Shown here: positions 53,846-62,905 of the stretch, one piece after another | Position numbering within the stretch: the first letter of the stretch is position 1 | Layout: each line of letters opens with the position of its first letter | DNA from: a bacterium | GTDB lineage: Bacteria; Armatimonadota; Fimbriimonadia; Fimbriimonadales; Fimbriimonadaceae | NCBI GenBank assembly: GCA_027485645.1 | Contig: JAIXQR010000007.1 | Coordinates: 372,001 to 436,000 of the forward strand | Reading direction: 5' to 3' | Length of the DNA: 64,000 nt | Made by a program: the position numbers and the translations under genes | Notes under the pieces: generated by a model | The model's database searches: none | Seen by the model: the letters and a program-made list of their open reading frames with translations, nothing else | What the model was told of the DNA's origin: nothing

Positions 53846-54900
53846 GGGTTCGAACTGAGCTTCAGCGAGTTCAGCAAACGCTTAATCTCCCGCTGTTGTC
53901 CTTTCCACTTGTTAAGATCCGAGCTCTCTGCCGAGATAAGCACATAGAAGTCAGAGCTCTTCAAGTAAGCGTCGTATGCCGCGATCTTCTGGTCCTCTTG
54001 GTTGATGCCAACCCGGAGCACCGAACCCACTGTCCCGCCGGCCGGAGTCGCTTCCGCTTCTACATCCTCTCGATAGCTCACCGTTTTGAACAGCGGAAGT
54101 CGGTCCGAGGCCTTGCCCATCAACGCTCGCGAAGGCTCAAGGCTGTCGGCGAGGAAGTTGAGCTCCACCGTAACCCTCAAGTTCTGCTTCTTGAAGAAGA
54201 ACTCAGCCTTCGAGCCGTTAACGTTCTCAAGCTCCCAGCCCGATTCGGCGAGGATATTCACCGTGCGCTCAGAAACCGACATAGTGGCAACCGGCTTCGC
54301 GTTCACTTCGGATGGCCGAGGAGCACCGTCATCCAGTACTCGTCGCGCGGGTCGAACTTGAACCTGCTTCTTCGTTGGCGGCGGCGCGGTCGGATCCTCA
54401 ACCGGCAATGGGTCGCCGTTAATCGTTTTGAACGTCTCCATCACCTTTTGCCACTGGAACCAAACGTTCTCAAACGAGGTCCCCGGTGCGCGCAGGTGGA
54501 AAAGGAGCTTTTGGGAAGTTCGGCTGTAGAACAGTCCCGACACCTGCGTGTAGGCAACGCCCTTCTCGCTGTATTCAAGTTGGGTCAGCAAGAGTGGAAC
54601 ACCCAAAACCTGCTGCTCCCACTGTCGGTTCACTACTCGCTTCTGCAGTTCGTTCGACGTCCGCTGCAAGCTCTGCCAAGCCTCCGTGTCGCCGCGGAAA
54701 TTGGCCCGGATCAGCTCAAGCTGGCCGCTTCGATCGGCAGTATCGGCCGGAATTCGAAGCACCGTTCGACGTTTGTCGCGCTTTTCGATCTTCCAACTAG
54801 CGGGATGTGAAAATCCCAAATTGAGGTCTTTGTCCGCGTAAGGGACAAGCTCTGGCTCCTGATAAAGCGCAAAGGTGAGGCCGAGGGCCAACAACTGCAT
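53842..54900 (-). CDS. Hypothetical exported protein
   Basis: A 352-residue protein with a short hydrophobic N-terminus (QLLALGLTFALY). Two similar-looking alpha/beta halves (about 20-150 and 215-345) are joined by a proline- and basic-rich linker. Strand patterns such as FSHPASWKIEKRD followed by late FKTI/LLNSLK helices recall PsbP/Mog1-like folds, but this is only a resemblance. CATAAT lies six bases before the ATG. Overlaps tsaB (ATGA). Confidence 0.6.
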   Translation of the reverse strand: MQLLALGLTFALYQEPELVPYADKDLNLGFSHPASWKIEKRDKRRTVLRIPADTADRSGQLELIRANFRGDTEAWQSLQRTSNELQKRVVNRQWEQQVLGVPLLLTQLEYSEKGVAYTQVSGLFYSRTSQKLLFHLRAPGTSFENVWFQWQKVMETFKTINGDPLPVEDPTAPPPTKKQVQVRPARRVLDDGAPRPSEVNAKPVATMSVSERTVNILAESGWELENVNGSKAEFFFKKQNLRVTVELNFLADSLEPSRALMGKASDRLPLFKTVSYREDVEAEATPAGGTVGSVLRVGINQEDQKIAAYDAYLKSSDFYVLISAESSDLNKWKGQQREIKRLLNSLKLSSNP

Positions 54901-54918
54901 AAAAACATTATGCGACCT

Positions 54919-56613
54919 TCAAGCCGGCAGTACCAGAACGAACCGGGCCCCTTGTCCCAGAACGCCCTCTTCCGTCGCGTTCCCGCCGTGCGCTTCCAAG
55001 ATCCCCTTCACAATGCTCAGGCCCAGGCCCATACCCTTCGCCCGCCCCGAGTAGAACGGCTGGAAGATCGTTTCTTTCCGCTCCGGCTCAATGCCCGGCC
55101 CGGTATCCGCAATCACAATCCGCACGTACTCGCCGTCCGGCGTGAGCTGCGTTGTGACCGAAAGCTGACCATCTGAAATGTGGTGCAGGCTGTTCTCAAT
55201 CAACTCCGAGATCGCCCGCCGCAACCGGCGATCATCCGCCAAAACTGGCGGCAACTCGTTCAAGGTCAGCACGAGCTGAATTGGACTGCGCTTCGGGAAA
55301 ACCTCTTCAACCGTTTCGCGAACCAGCGCGTTCATATCAATCGGCTGCTTCTGAATCTGCGTCGCCGATACGAAGTCCCGGAAGTCGTTCAGGATCTCTT
55401 CCACTCGCATCACGTTCACCGACAGGCTCTTCTGTAAGCTTCGAATGCTCTCAATGTCGAGCACGGGCTCGGAAGCCAAGAACCCAAGCTCATTGACATC
55501 GCCCTTAATGGCAAAAATCCGGTTGCCGATCATGTGTGAAGACTTCGCGCTGAGCTCGCCCCAAGCGATCATTCGCTCGCTACGAACGATCTTCGACATG
55601 ATCTGGATGTTCTCCAGGCCCGAGGCGACCTGCTCCGCAATCGCCTGAAGCAGCCGCTCATCCATGTTTGTAAACCGGTTGTCGACAAACGGGTTATCAC
55701 TCCGACGTCGCAGAGCCCGGATGACGCCGTGGATATGGTCCCGGAACATGATGGGCACCGCCAAAAAGCTCGCAATCTGCTCGCTCGGAATCTCGACGTA
55801 CTTCCCTCTCCAGCGAAGGTCCGTCTGCGGGTCGTCCAGCAAAATCGGCTTCCCATTCTGCGCCACCCAGCCCGTGAATCCCTCGCCTTTGTCGTAGGTC
55901 AGCTGCCCAATCTGATCCTTCAGGTGGCCAATCGTCCCGCGCAGGACGATCTGCCGATTGTTGGCATCGAATAAGAAGATGCTGCAAGAGTGCAGTCGAA
56001 GTGTCTGCTCGGCAATCTCGATGACCTGCTCGATCAGATCTGCCTCATCCATCACCGTGTCGAGCGAATTGCCGATTTGAATAAGTGCTTCTTCGCGTCG
56101 GTTCTGATCAATCCGGTCGATCAGCGATGCGCAGATGGTTGCCGCGCTTTCGATGATAGTCTGATCCGAGTCGGAGAAAGCGTGCTCATGGTCCGACTCC
56201 ACGTTCAAAACCGCGCGCAGCCGCCCACTGATATCGCGAACCGGAACCGCCATCTCACTCAAAGTCGAATCAAACAAGGCTCGGTACTTTGGATCTTCGC
56301 GCACGTTTCCGGCGACGACGCTGGTACCCGTCGCCGCAACCCAGCCGACAATTCCCTCTTTCAGCCCCATGTCCAGCGGCAGGTGTCGGTTGCGCGCGAC
56401 GCTTTCCCAGTCGCGTCCGCTGCCGTAACGCACCGTCAAGTCACCAACTTCCTCGTCCAACACCGCCAACAACGAATGACTCGCGCCGACAAGGCCGATG
56501 AGTCCGTCAAGCAGGCCCGCGATCGCCTTCTCGGCATCGGGTTCGCGCAAAGTCTCAGCTACAAGTCGGGCCAGGCGTTGTTCTGGGAGCACATTCGAAA
56601 GTATGTCTCCCAT
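54919..56613 (-). CDS. Soluble GAF-domain sensor histidine kinase
   Basis: A 564-residue kinase with no membrane helix. Two GAF domains (about 20-175 and 190-335) are followed by a short dimerisation region with the H-box KSSHMIGNRI and a HATPase domain with the N box ELIENSLHH, G1 DTGPGIEPE and G2 GMGLGLSIVKG. It likely senses an internal ligand or redox state. No response regulator is adjacent. ATG 56613 is chosen over an upstream start; divergent from the SIS gene. Confidence 0.9.
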   Translation of the reverse strand: MGDILSNVLPEQRLARLVAETLREPDAEKAIAGLLDGLIGLVGASHSLLAVLDEEVGDLTVRYGSGRDWESVARNRHLPLDMGLKEGIVGWVAATGTSVVAGNVREDPKYRALFDSTLSEMAVPVRDISGRLRAVLNVESDHEHAFSDSDQTIIESAATICASLIDRIDQNRREEALIQIGNSLDTVMDEADLIEQVIEIAEQTLRLHSCSIFLFDANNRQIVLRGTIGHLKDQIGQLTYDKGEGFTGWVAQNGKPILLDDPQTDLRWRGKYVEIPSEQIASFLAVPIMFRDHIHGVIRALRRRSDNPFVDNRFTNMDERLLQAIAEQVASGLENIQIMSKIVRSERMIAWGELSAKSSHMIGNRIFAIKGDVNELGFLASEPVLDIESIRSLQKSLSVNVMRVEEILNDFRDFVSATQIQKQPIDMNALVRETVEEVFPKRSPIQLVLTLNELPPVLADDRRLRRAISELIENSLHHISDGQLSVTTQLTPDGEYVRIVIADTGPGIEPERKETIFQPFYSGRAKGMGLGLSIVKGILEAHGGNATEEGVLGQGARFVLVLPA

Positions 56614-56624
56614 AATCAGAATCA

Positions 56625-57569
56625 ATGTACGGCCTTGCAATGGAGCGGGAGATCCGAGAACAACCGACGGTTCTACAAAATGGGCCCGCGACCTACGCGC
56701 CAGTCCTGAGCCAAATCCGAGAGCAAGGGCCGTTCGAAATGGTTCTTCTAGCAGCCCGCGGCTCCTCCGATAACGCCGCGCTCTACGCCCGCTATCTCTT
56801 CGAGGTCAAGCTCGGCATCCCAGTTTCCCTTGCCGCCCCAAGCGTTTGGACCCGCTTCAATGCAACCGTCCGCTACCCAAAGTGTCTGGCCATCGGAATC
56901 TCACAGAGTGGCGCCGCTCCCGATGTTTCCGAGGTCCTCGAACACCTGAAACAAGCCGGACACACCACCGTCGCCATCACCAACACCGCCGGCTCTCGAC
57001 TTACCACCGTCGCTGACCATACGATCCTCATCAACGCTGGCGAAGAGAAATCCATCGCAGCAACAAAGACCTACAGCGCAACCCTCCTTGCCCTGTACGA
57101 ACTCGTCCGAGAACTCAGCCAAGCCCTTCCGGCCCCGATACTTCCGGATGCAACCTGGGTCGAAAACTGCTTTGCCGAAGCTCAGATTGCCAGCGGACCG
57201 GTCGTTCGCAGTTCCCCAAACTTCTGCCTTGCTCGCGGATATGGGTTCAGCACCGCGATGGAAACCGCCCTCAAGCTGATGGAGTGCGCTCTCATTCCGG
57301 CCAAGGCCTATTCCTCTGCCGACTTCGAGCACGGCCCGAAAGCGCTCGCCGGTCCAAACAGCGTGGCCATCACCTTCGATGGCGCGAAACCGCACCTTAG
57401 CGAAAACGGCTGTGAAGTCATCCAAGCCCCGTCGAACTCCGCGCCGGATGAGATCAAGCCGATTTGGGACGTGATCTTCGGTCAGTGCTTAGCCCTACAA
57501 ACGGCCCGAGCTCGTGGCCTCGACCCGGACGATGCCCGGTTCCTCCGCAAAGTCACCCGAACCCTCTAA
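56625..57569 (+). CDS. SIS-domain aminosugar enzyme (AgaS / NagB-II like)
   Basis: A 314-residue protein with two SIS domains. The first has LLAARGSSDNAALYARYLFE and GISQSGAAPDV; the second has ARGYGFSTAMETALKLMECA and a HGP motif (EHGPKAL). It lacks the glutaminase domain of GlmS. Relatives act as glucosamine-6-phosphate or galactosamine-6-phosphate deaminases/isomerases. CATAAT lies eight bases before the ATG. It overlaps convergent aat by four bases. Confidence 0.85.
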   Translation: MYGLAMEREIREQPTVLQNGPATYAPVLSQIREQGPFEMVLLAARGSSDNAALYARYLFEVKLGIPVSLAAPSVWTRFNATVRYPKCLAIGISQSGAAPDVSEVLEHLKQAGHTTVAITNTAGSRLTTVADHTILINAGEEKSIAATKTYSATLLALYELVRELSQALPAPILPDATWVENCFAEAQIASGPVVRSSPNFCLARGYGFSTAMETALKLMECALIPAKAYSSADFEHGPKALAGPNSVAITFDGAKPHLSENGCEVIQAPSNSAPDEIKPIWDVIFGQCLALQTARARGLDPDDARFLRKVTRTL

Positions 57570-58180
57570 TCCTCGGGATCGGTGGTGACGAACGGACACT
57601 GATCCCAGACCGTTTTCACCTTCAGAGCCCTTTGAAGCAAGGTCAGATACCGTTGGTTCGTCACCGGAAACGCCCCGAGAGATACCAAATGGTCGTTCAT
57701 GATCTGCGCGTCAAACAGGACAAAACCAAGCTCCCGGCACTTATCCACCATGTGGTACAGCGCGACCTTGCTCGCATTCGTCTCGCGATGAAACATCGAC
57801 TCCGCACAAAACACGCCGCCCAGCGCAATTCCGTACACCCCGCCGACCAGCCGTTCCCCGCTCCAAACCTCGCAAGAGTGCCCCCAGCCTTGGCGATGGA
57901 TCTCCGTGTACACCTGAATGAACTCTGGCGTGATCCAGTTGCCGCTTGGCCGAAGACAATGCTCCATCACTTCGGTAAACGCGGTATCAAACGTCACTCG
58001 AAAGCGATCCTGCTTGAGCACCTTGGCCAGCGACTTGCTGACGTGGATCCCTTCGATCGGAAATAGGCATCGCGGATTCGACTGGTACCACTCCACGACG
58101 TTGTCGTCGTCGCTCATCGGAAACGCCCCTTGCTCGTATCCAAAACGGATCAGCCAGGGGGTCAGGGGTCGTTGCCGCAC
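57566..58180 (-). CDS. aat: Leucyl/phenylalanyl-tRNA-protein transferase Aat
   Basis: A 204-residue transferase adding Leu or Phe to N-terminal Arg/Lys for the N-end rule. Family blocks: FGYEQGAFPMSDDD, WYQSNPRCLFP, WITPEFIQVYTEIHRQGWGHSCE and LVGGVYGIALGGVFCAESMF. The start is uncertain. GTG 58180 is preferred because a perfect TATAAT (58187-58192) ends six bases upstream, while GTG 58240 would overlap the divergent DinB start. Confidence 0.9.
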   Translation of the reverse strand: MRQRPLTPWLIRFGYEQGAFPMSDDDNVVEWYQSNPRCLFPIEGIHVSKSLAKVLKQDRFRVTFDTAFTEVMEHCLRPSGNWITPEFIQVYTEIHRQGWGHSCEVWSGERLVGGVYGIALGGVFCAESMFHRETNASKVALYHMVDKCRELGFVLFDAQIMNDHLVSLGAFPVTNQRYLTLLQRALKVKTVWDQCPFVTTDPED

Positions 58181-58186
58181 CCAAGC

Positions 58187-58192
58187 ATTATA
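58187..58192 (-). promoter_or_regulatory. -10 box of aat
   Basis: Perfect TATAAT on the minus strand, six bases before GTG 58180, indicating a leaderless transcript. No good -35 box at the usual spacing. Confidence 0.5.
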
Positions 58193-58234
58193 GGGATTGG
58201 CGACAAATTTCTGCCTCGGTAATATGTTCCCGAA

Positions 58235-58654
58235 ATGCACGCACGAGAACTACTGATGAAGCAGATTGAGGAAACCGGCAACATGCTGTTCAAAGCAGTG
58301 GACGGAGTTGACGAGGCCCATTACGACTACCGCGTTCACGAATCCATGATGTCGATTCGAGATCACGTGCATCACCTGTGCGAAGCCTACGTAGCGTTCC
58401 TGGCCCACGCCGACGGAAAGGAGCACTCTTGGGGCTCTTACGACCTCCCAGACAAGTCGCGCGCAAACCTTCTCTCCGAATTCGTTCGACTCCGAAAAGA
58501 AGCAACCGATGCCATCCACGGCAACGCCGAAGTGCAGATTCTCTTCTCCGGTGCCGCCTACATCGCCAACCACGATGCCTATCACATTGGCCAAATTGCC
58601 GCAACGCGCCAAGCTTTTGATCCAGAGTGGACCAGCTATTCCCTTTACAGTTGA
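58235..58654 (+). CDS. DinB-like four-helix bundle protein
   Basis: A 139-residue protein. Histidines expected for a metal site occur in DHVHHLCEAY (about 40) and NHDAYHIGQIA (about 115), the DinB/YfiT pattern. The family includes thiol-dependent transferases and stress proteins; a specific role is unknown. TAATAT lies nine bases before ATG 58235. Confidence 0.75.
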   Translation: MHARELLMKQIEETGNMLFKAVDGVDEAHYDYRVHESMMSIRDHVHHLCEAYVAFLAHADGKEHSWGSYDLPDKSRANLLSEFVRLRKEATDAIHGNAEVQILFSGAAYIANHDAYHIGQIAATRQAFDPEWTSYSLYS

Positions 58655-58824
58655 ACCGATTTTGAACCTGTAGGGGTGTGATTTGGAGGTCGCTCGGGTA
58701 TCCTACGGCCTCCAATACACACGGACGCGGTTGCTGAGACCAGGTCCTGAGGTGCTTGCGCCCCAGGTAATTCGAAGCAAAAATCCACCGCTCCGGAGGA
58801 ATAACCTGGAGGTTACAAGAAAAT
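58655..58824 (+). promoter_or_regulatory. Leader region of rpsB-tsf
   Basis: A 170-base leader. TTGGAGG (58683-58689) can pair with CCTCCAA (58709-58715). A second hairpin at 58746-58767 has ten paired positions with one A-C mismatch. CGGGTATCCT, matching the mfd -10 region, lies at 58695-58704. GGAGGTT precedes the rpsB ATG by about ten bases. An autoregulatory S2-binding leader is possible, but no known family was recognised. Confidence 0.4.
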
Positions 58825-59631
58825 ATGGTCCAACTTAGCATGAAGGAACTGCTGGAATCCGGCGTTCACTTCGGTCACCAAACTCGTCGCTGGAACCCAA
58901 AGATGAAGCGATTCATCTATGGAGCTCGAAACGGCATCTACATCATCGATCTTCACCAGACGATCAAGCTCTTCGAAGACGCCCTCAACTACGTCCGAAA
59001 GCAGATTGAAGACGGCGGAACCGTCCTCTTCGTCGGTACTAAGAAGCAGGCTCAGGCCGCCATTAAGGAAGCCGCCGAGCGATCTGGCCAGTACTTCGTT
59101 TGCGAACGATGGCTGGGTGGCACCCTCACCAACTGGAAGACAATCCAAGGTCGCGTTAGCCGACTCAAGGAACTCGACCGAATGGATGCGGAAGGCTATC
59201 TCGATCGATTGCCGAAGAAAGAAGCCCTGAAGCGACGACAAGAGCGAGACGAGCTGCAGCGATACCTCGGCGGAATCCGAAACATGACTGCCATGCCGAC
59301 GGTGATGTTCGTGGTTGACCTCAACAAGGAGTCCATCGCAGTCAAGGAAGCCAAGAAGCTCAATATCCCCATCGTGGCGATCGTTGACACCAACTGCGAC
59401 CCTGACCTTGCCGATGTGATCATCCCTGGAAACGACGATGCAATCCGCGCGATCCGATTGGTTACCCAAAAGATCAGCGACGTGATTCTCGAAGCCCGAC
59501 CGCTAAGCGATGCGCTTACGGAAGGCATCTTCAGCGATTCCACCCCGCTCGACGAAACCGATCCGGCGTTCGACTACGTCCCGCCAATCGACGACGAGCT
59601 CCTTAAGGCCTTTGGCGCAGACACGGAATAA
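58825..59631 (+). CDS. rpsB: 30S ribosomal protein S2
   Basis: A 268-residue protein opening [26 protein letters not shown], with [17 protein letters not shown] and [13 protein letters not shown]2 joins the 30S subunit late and binds S1. tsf follows five bases on, the universal pairing. Its acidic C-terminus extends slightly beyond the common length. Confidence 0.97.
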   Translation: MVQLSMKELLESGVHFGHQTRRWNPKMKRFIYGARNGIYIIDLHQTIKLFEDALNYVRKQIEDGGTVLFVGTKKQAQAAIKEAAERSGQYFVCERWLGGTLTNWKTIQGRVSRLKELDRMDAEGYLDRLPKKEALKRRQERDELQRYLGGIRNMTAMPTVMFVVDLNKESIAVKEAKKLNIPIVAIVDTNCDPDLADVIIPGNDDAIRAIRLVTQKISDVILEARPLSDALTEGIFSDSTPLDETDPAFDYVPPIDDELLKAFGADTE

Positions 59632-59636
59632 AGAAC

Positions 59637-60473
59637 ATGGCGAACTACACGGCAGCAGACGTTAAGAAATTACGTGAAGAAACCGACGCACCCATGATGG
59701 AGTGCAAGTCGGCTCTCGACGAGGCAGATGGCGACCTCGCCCGAGCGAAGGAAATCCTTCGCGAAAAGGGTAAGTCCGCCGCCGGAAAGAAAACCGGCCG
59801 AGCAACCGGCGCAGGCGTAGTTGCCTTCGCCCTCAGCGAAGACAAAACCAAGATCGGAGCCGTCGTTTTGGAAAGCGAAACCGACTTCGTTTCGAACAAC
59901 GAGAACTTCCAGAAGAAGGCACAAGACATCGCGGATTACATCCTCGATAACGGTGCTCCAGAAGGAAATCCGATGGACGATCCGAAGTTCAAGGAACTTG
60001 CTGACGACGTGATCGCCCTCTTCCGAGAGAACGTTCAGATCTCGCGAGCCGTGAAAATCGAATCGACCGCACCGATCGCCTTCTATGTTCACCACAACAA
60101 GATGAAGGGCGCGCTGGTCGTGTCCGAAGGCGACAACGCCGGCAACGAAGCCGTCCGAAAGACCGCCGTCCACATCGTTTCGCTTCCTCCAGAAGTGATC
60201 ACGAAGGATCAGCTGTCCCAGGAACTCTTGGCCAAAGAACTTGAGCTAGAAACGAAGCGAGCCCTCGACGAAGGCAAGCCAGAAAACATCGCCAAGAACA
60301 TCGCCCAGGGTCGCGTGAACAAAGAGTTCGTGAACCGCGTGGTCCTCATGGAACAACCGTTCTATGCCGAGCCAAGTCTCACCGTGAGCCAGTACCTGGC
60401 CCAAGAAGCCAAGGGCACGAAGGTCACTCGATTCGAGTACTTCGCCGCCGGCGCTTCGGTTCCAACCGAATAA
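59637..60473 (+). CDS. tsf: Elongation factor Ts
   Basis: A 278-residue protein. The UBA-like N-terminus KKLREETDAPMMECKSALDEADGD and the core ESETDFVSNNENF (TDFV motif) promote GDP release from EF-Tu. It is followed by a clear terminator. Confidence 0.97.
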   Translation: MANYTAADVKKLREETDAPMMECKSALDEADGDLARAKEILREKGKSAAGKKTGRATGAGVVAFALSEDKTKIGAVVLESETDFVSNNENFQKKAQDIADYILDNGAPEGNPMDDPKFKELADDVIALFRENVQISRAVKIESTAPIAFYVHHNKMKGALVVSEGDNAGNEAVRKTAVHIVSLPPEVITKDQLSQELLAKELELETKRALDEGKPENIAKNIAQGRVNKEFVNRVVLMEQPFYAEPSLTVSQYLAQEAKGTKVTRFEYFAAGASVPTE

Positions 60474-60492
60474 GAGCCAACAAACAAAACGG

Positions 60493-60524
60493 GGGCCGGA
60501 TGGATATTTCATCCGGCCCTTTTT
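60493..60524 (+). terminator. Rho-independent terminator of rpsB-tsf
   Basis: A 10-bp perfect stem (GGGCCGGATG with CATCCGGCCC), a seven-base loop, then five T residues, 20 bases after the tsf stop. Confidence 0.92.
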
Positions 60525-60614
60525 GCGTATTCGCCTCACATCTTCAGAGAGTTGTCCAAAGGTACATCTCTGCGCAGCGAAACGAATCCCCAGCAGAAAC
60601 GTCCGTGCAACAAG

Positions 60615-61337
60615 GTGCTTTTTTCTCTGGTCGTATCTACTTTATTGACCGTACAGGGGCCATCATTATCGATCCCTTGCCTCGCAGTCGACCCGGCTTA
60701 TGAGAAACAGAGAGATCAGACGAATCCTGGTAAGTGGCATTCTTCGCGCTACCTCAATTCTTCGCAGAACATTGTCTTGACATTCGCGTGGAACAAACTT
60801 CCAGAACTGGAGGAAAAGCGAAAGTTCGATGATCCAGCGGCCCCCCTGAAAGGAGTTTCTGAGGTTTCGCCCGACGGTTTTCCTCTCGGCTCGCGATTCC
60901 GGCTCATATCCAACCCAGGCATGTTTACGATTGAGGCATTCTTGCCAGATGGCATCGCCTCACTTAAAGTCGCAAGAGCACCAACTCCAGAAGAGCCCAA
61001 TCCTGGAAGGGACAAATCGGACTTCGGTAAGGACTCCAAGAAGTGGCTACAAATTTTCCGGCAGTACAGTGCTCAAATCGCGGCTCGAAGAGCCTTATCC
61101 ACCTCGACCTTTACGGCAGAAGGAACTGGAGTTGAATTCAAGAAAGTGACAGACTTCGAAAGTCTTGACGCGGCATGGCCAAATACTTCAAAAGTGAAAC
61201 TGCGAAGAAACGGTAGCGAACTCATATTTGTATTCGGAGCCAGCGGGTACAAGAAAGACGGCGTCTGGAAAACCCTATCAGACGGACCGATGGTTCGTGG
61301 AACAGAGTTACTTGTGCCATCAAGTTCCCTAGAATAG
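60615..61337 (+). CDS. Tandem-family secreted protein, copy 1
   Basis: A 240-residue member of a four-copy tandem family. The N-terminus (LFSLVVSTLLTVQGPS) is signal-like. GTG 60615 is chosen because it aligns exactly with the ATG starts of the other three; the frame extends to TTG 60552. This is the most diverged copy, with the shared landmarks DGFPLG, EAFLPDGIAS, FESLDAAWPN and a final LLVPSSSLE. The last 60 residues resemble a truncated copper-amine-oxidase N-terminal stalk domain (inference). Function unknown. Confidence 0.65.
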   Translation: MLFSLVVSTLLTVQGPSLSIPCLAVDPAYEKQRDQTNPGKWHSSRYLNSSQNIVLTFAWNKLPELEEKRKFDDPAAPLKGVSEVSPDGFPLGSRFRLISNPGMFTIEAFLPDGIASLKVARAPTPEEPNPGRDKSDFGKDSKKWLQIFRQYSAQIAARRALSTSTFTAEGTGVEFKKVTDFESLDAAWPNTSKVKLRRNGSELIFVFGASGYKKDGVWKTLSDGPMVRGTELLVPSSSLE

Positions 61338-61383
61338 GAGATTGTTCACAGATCCGATAGAGAGACTCACCCCAAAGTAAGTA

Positions 61384-62115
61384 ATGAACTTAACCCTTCT
61401 GATTTGCCTTTCAGCCACCACCCAAGCTCCGGATTTTACGATTCCGCTGCTTAGTGCTGATTCTGATTACACAAACGACGTTACGCGAAACCAACCGGGG
61501 AAGTCAACTGATCTCGACTTTCGTTCAATTGATGGGAGTTCCCGGCTCTTTTTTTGGTTCGTGTCGCAGAACGAACACCCTGGCACCAACTTCACTGAAG
61601 CCGCAGGCGGGGAGGTTGGTAAGGAGCCACCTGAGATCTCTGAGAAGCTTGTGGATGGCTATTCACTCGGGTTACGCGCCCAGACGTTCTCGGTAGAGCG
61701 ATTGCACAGAATTGAAACCTTTCTGCCCGATGGCTTCGCTTCCTTTAGTTTCTATGGAACGAAAGGCCATCAAGGGGTCGCCTCCAGTAAACCGAACTCG
61801 GTTGCTGCCCGGTCGAAATGGCTGATTGCGTTCCGGCAGTTCTGTGCAAGGCTTGCTGCCTATCGTGCTGGAAACGGTGATTCGTTTCAGGCGAAAGTGA
61901 CGAAGGTCGAGTTTCAGAAAGTAACGAAGTTCGAAAGTCTCGATGGTGTCTGGCCGAACGCGTCGCAGGTGAGAATCAGGGCAAAGGATGGCGAACGCAT
62001 CTACGTGCTTGGCGCCAATGGTTATAAGAAGAATGGAATCTGGCAGGAGCTAAACGACGCACCGATCGTAAAGAACGATGAGCTATTCGTGCCATCAGAT
62101 TCCCTGAGAAATTGA
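61384..62115 (+). CDS. Tandem-family secreted protein, copy 2
   Basis: A 243-residue paralogue with signal-like start (LTLLICLSATTQA). Landmarks DGYSLGLRA, FLPDGFAS, RQFCARLAAYRAGNGDSF, FESLDGVWPNAS, VLGANGYKKNG and ELFVPSDSL. It is nearly identical to copies 3 and 4 over the C-terminal 90 residues, but divergent in the middle. Confidence 0.7.
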   Translation: MNLTLLICLSATTQAPDFTIPLLSADSDYTNDVTRNQPGKSTDLDFRSIDGSSRLFFWFVSQNEHPGTNFTEAAGGEVGKEPPEISEKLVDGYSLGLRAQTFSVERLHRIETFLPDGFASFSFYGTKGHQGVASSKPNSVAARSKWLIAFRQFCARLAAYRAGNGDSFQAKVTKVEFQKVTKFESLDGVWPNASQVRIRAKDGERIYVLGANGYKKNGIWQELNDAPIVKNDELFVPSDSLRN

Positions 62116-62156
62116 ACGGATCGTATGAGTAAAGCAATCGCCTTTGGAGAAGAGTT

Positions 62157-62873
62157 ATGAACTTGACCCTGTTACTGTGCCTATCGGTAGCAACTCAAAA
62201 TCAGGAGATTTTGGTCCCGCGAATAGGTGCTGATCCTGCCTACAAGCAAATCCGACTGAGACACGTTCCGGAACAAGACATCGAGCTCTCGTTCAGGTCA
62301 ACCGTTGAAAATGCTCGCTTGGACTTTTTTTGGATAGATTCTTCGCAAGTAACACAAAACTCATTTATGGATCCTGCCGCTGAAAACCTTGGGATTTCGG
62401 TTGGAACGCAAGATGGATATCCTCTTGGGCTAAGAGCTAGAACGATAACAGATGATCGTTACTACATCATTGAGGCTTACCTTCCAAATGGCTATGCCTC
62501 GTTCAGGTACACGCGTGCATTGGAAGCCACAACAAACCTGGACCCAGCAAGTCCAAACTTCATTGCTGCCCGATCGGATTGGTCAATCGCATTCCGGCAG
62601 TTTTGTGCCAGACTCGCAGGCTTTCGCGCTGGATCTGGAGATTCCTTCCGGTCCAAACTGACAGAAGTCGAGTTTCAGAAAGTGACCCAGTTCGAAAGTC
62701 TCGATGGCGTCTGGCCGAACGCGTCACAAGTGCGGATTGTGAAGGGCGGGAACGAACTCATTTTCGTACTGGGCGCTAACGGCTATAAAAAGAATGGAGT
62801 CTGGCAGGACCTGCAAGATGCACCAATCGTCAGGAACGATGAGCTTTTCGTGCCGTCTAGCGCCATAAAATAA
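62157..62873 (+). CDS. Tandem-family secreted protein, copy 3
   Basis: A 238-residue paralogue with signal-like start (LTLLLCLSVATQN). Shared landmarks are DGYPLGLRART, AYLPNGYASFR, RQFCARLAGFRAGSGDSF, FESLDGVWPNAS and ELFVPSSAIK. The start follows the preceding stop by 41 bases with GAGAAG nearby. Confidence 0.7.
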   Translation: MNLTLLLCLSVATQNQEILVPRIGADPAYKQIRLRHVPEQDIELSFRSTVENARLDFFWIDSSQVTQNSFMDPAAENLGISVGTQDGYPLGLRARTITDDRYYIIEAYLPNGYASFRYTRALEATTNLDPASPNFIAARSDWSIAFRQFCARLAGFRAGSGDSFRSKLTEVEFQKVTQFESLDGVWPNASQVRIVKGGNELIFVLGANGYKKNGVWQDLQDAPIVRNDELFVPSSAIK

Positions 62874-62905
62874 TGTAACCCCAGCCCTCAACTACGATAC
62901 TTGCC

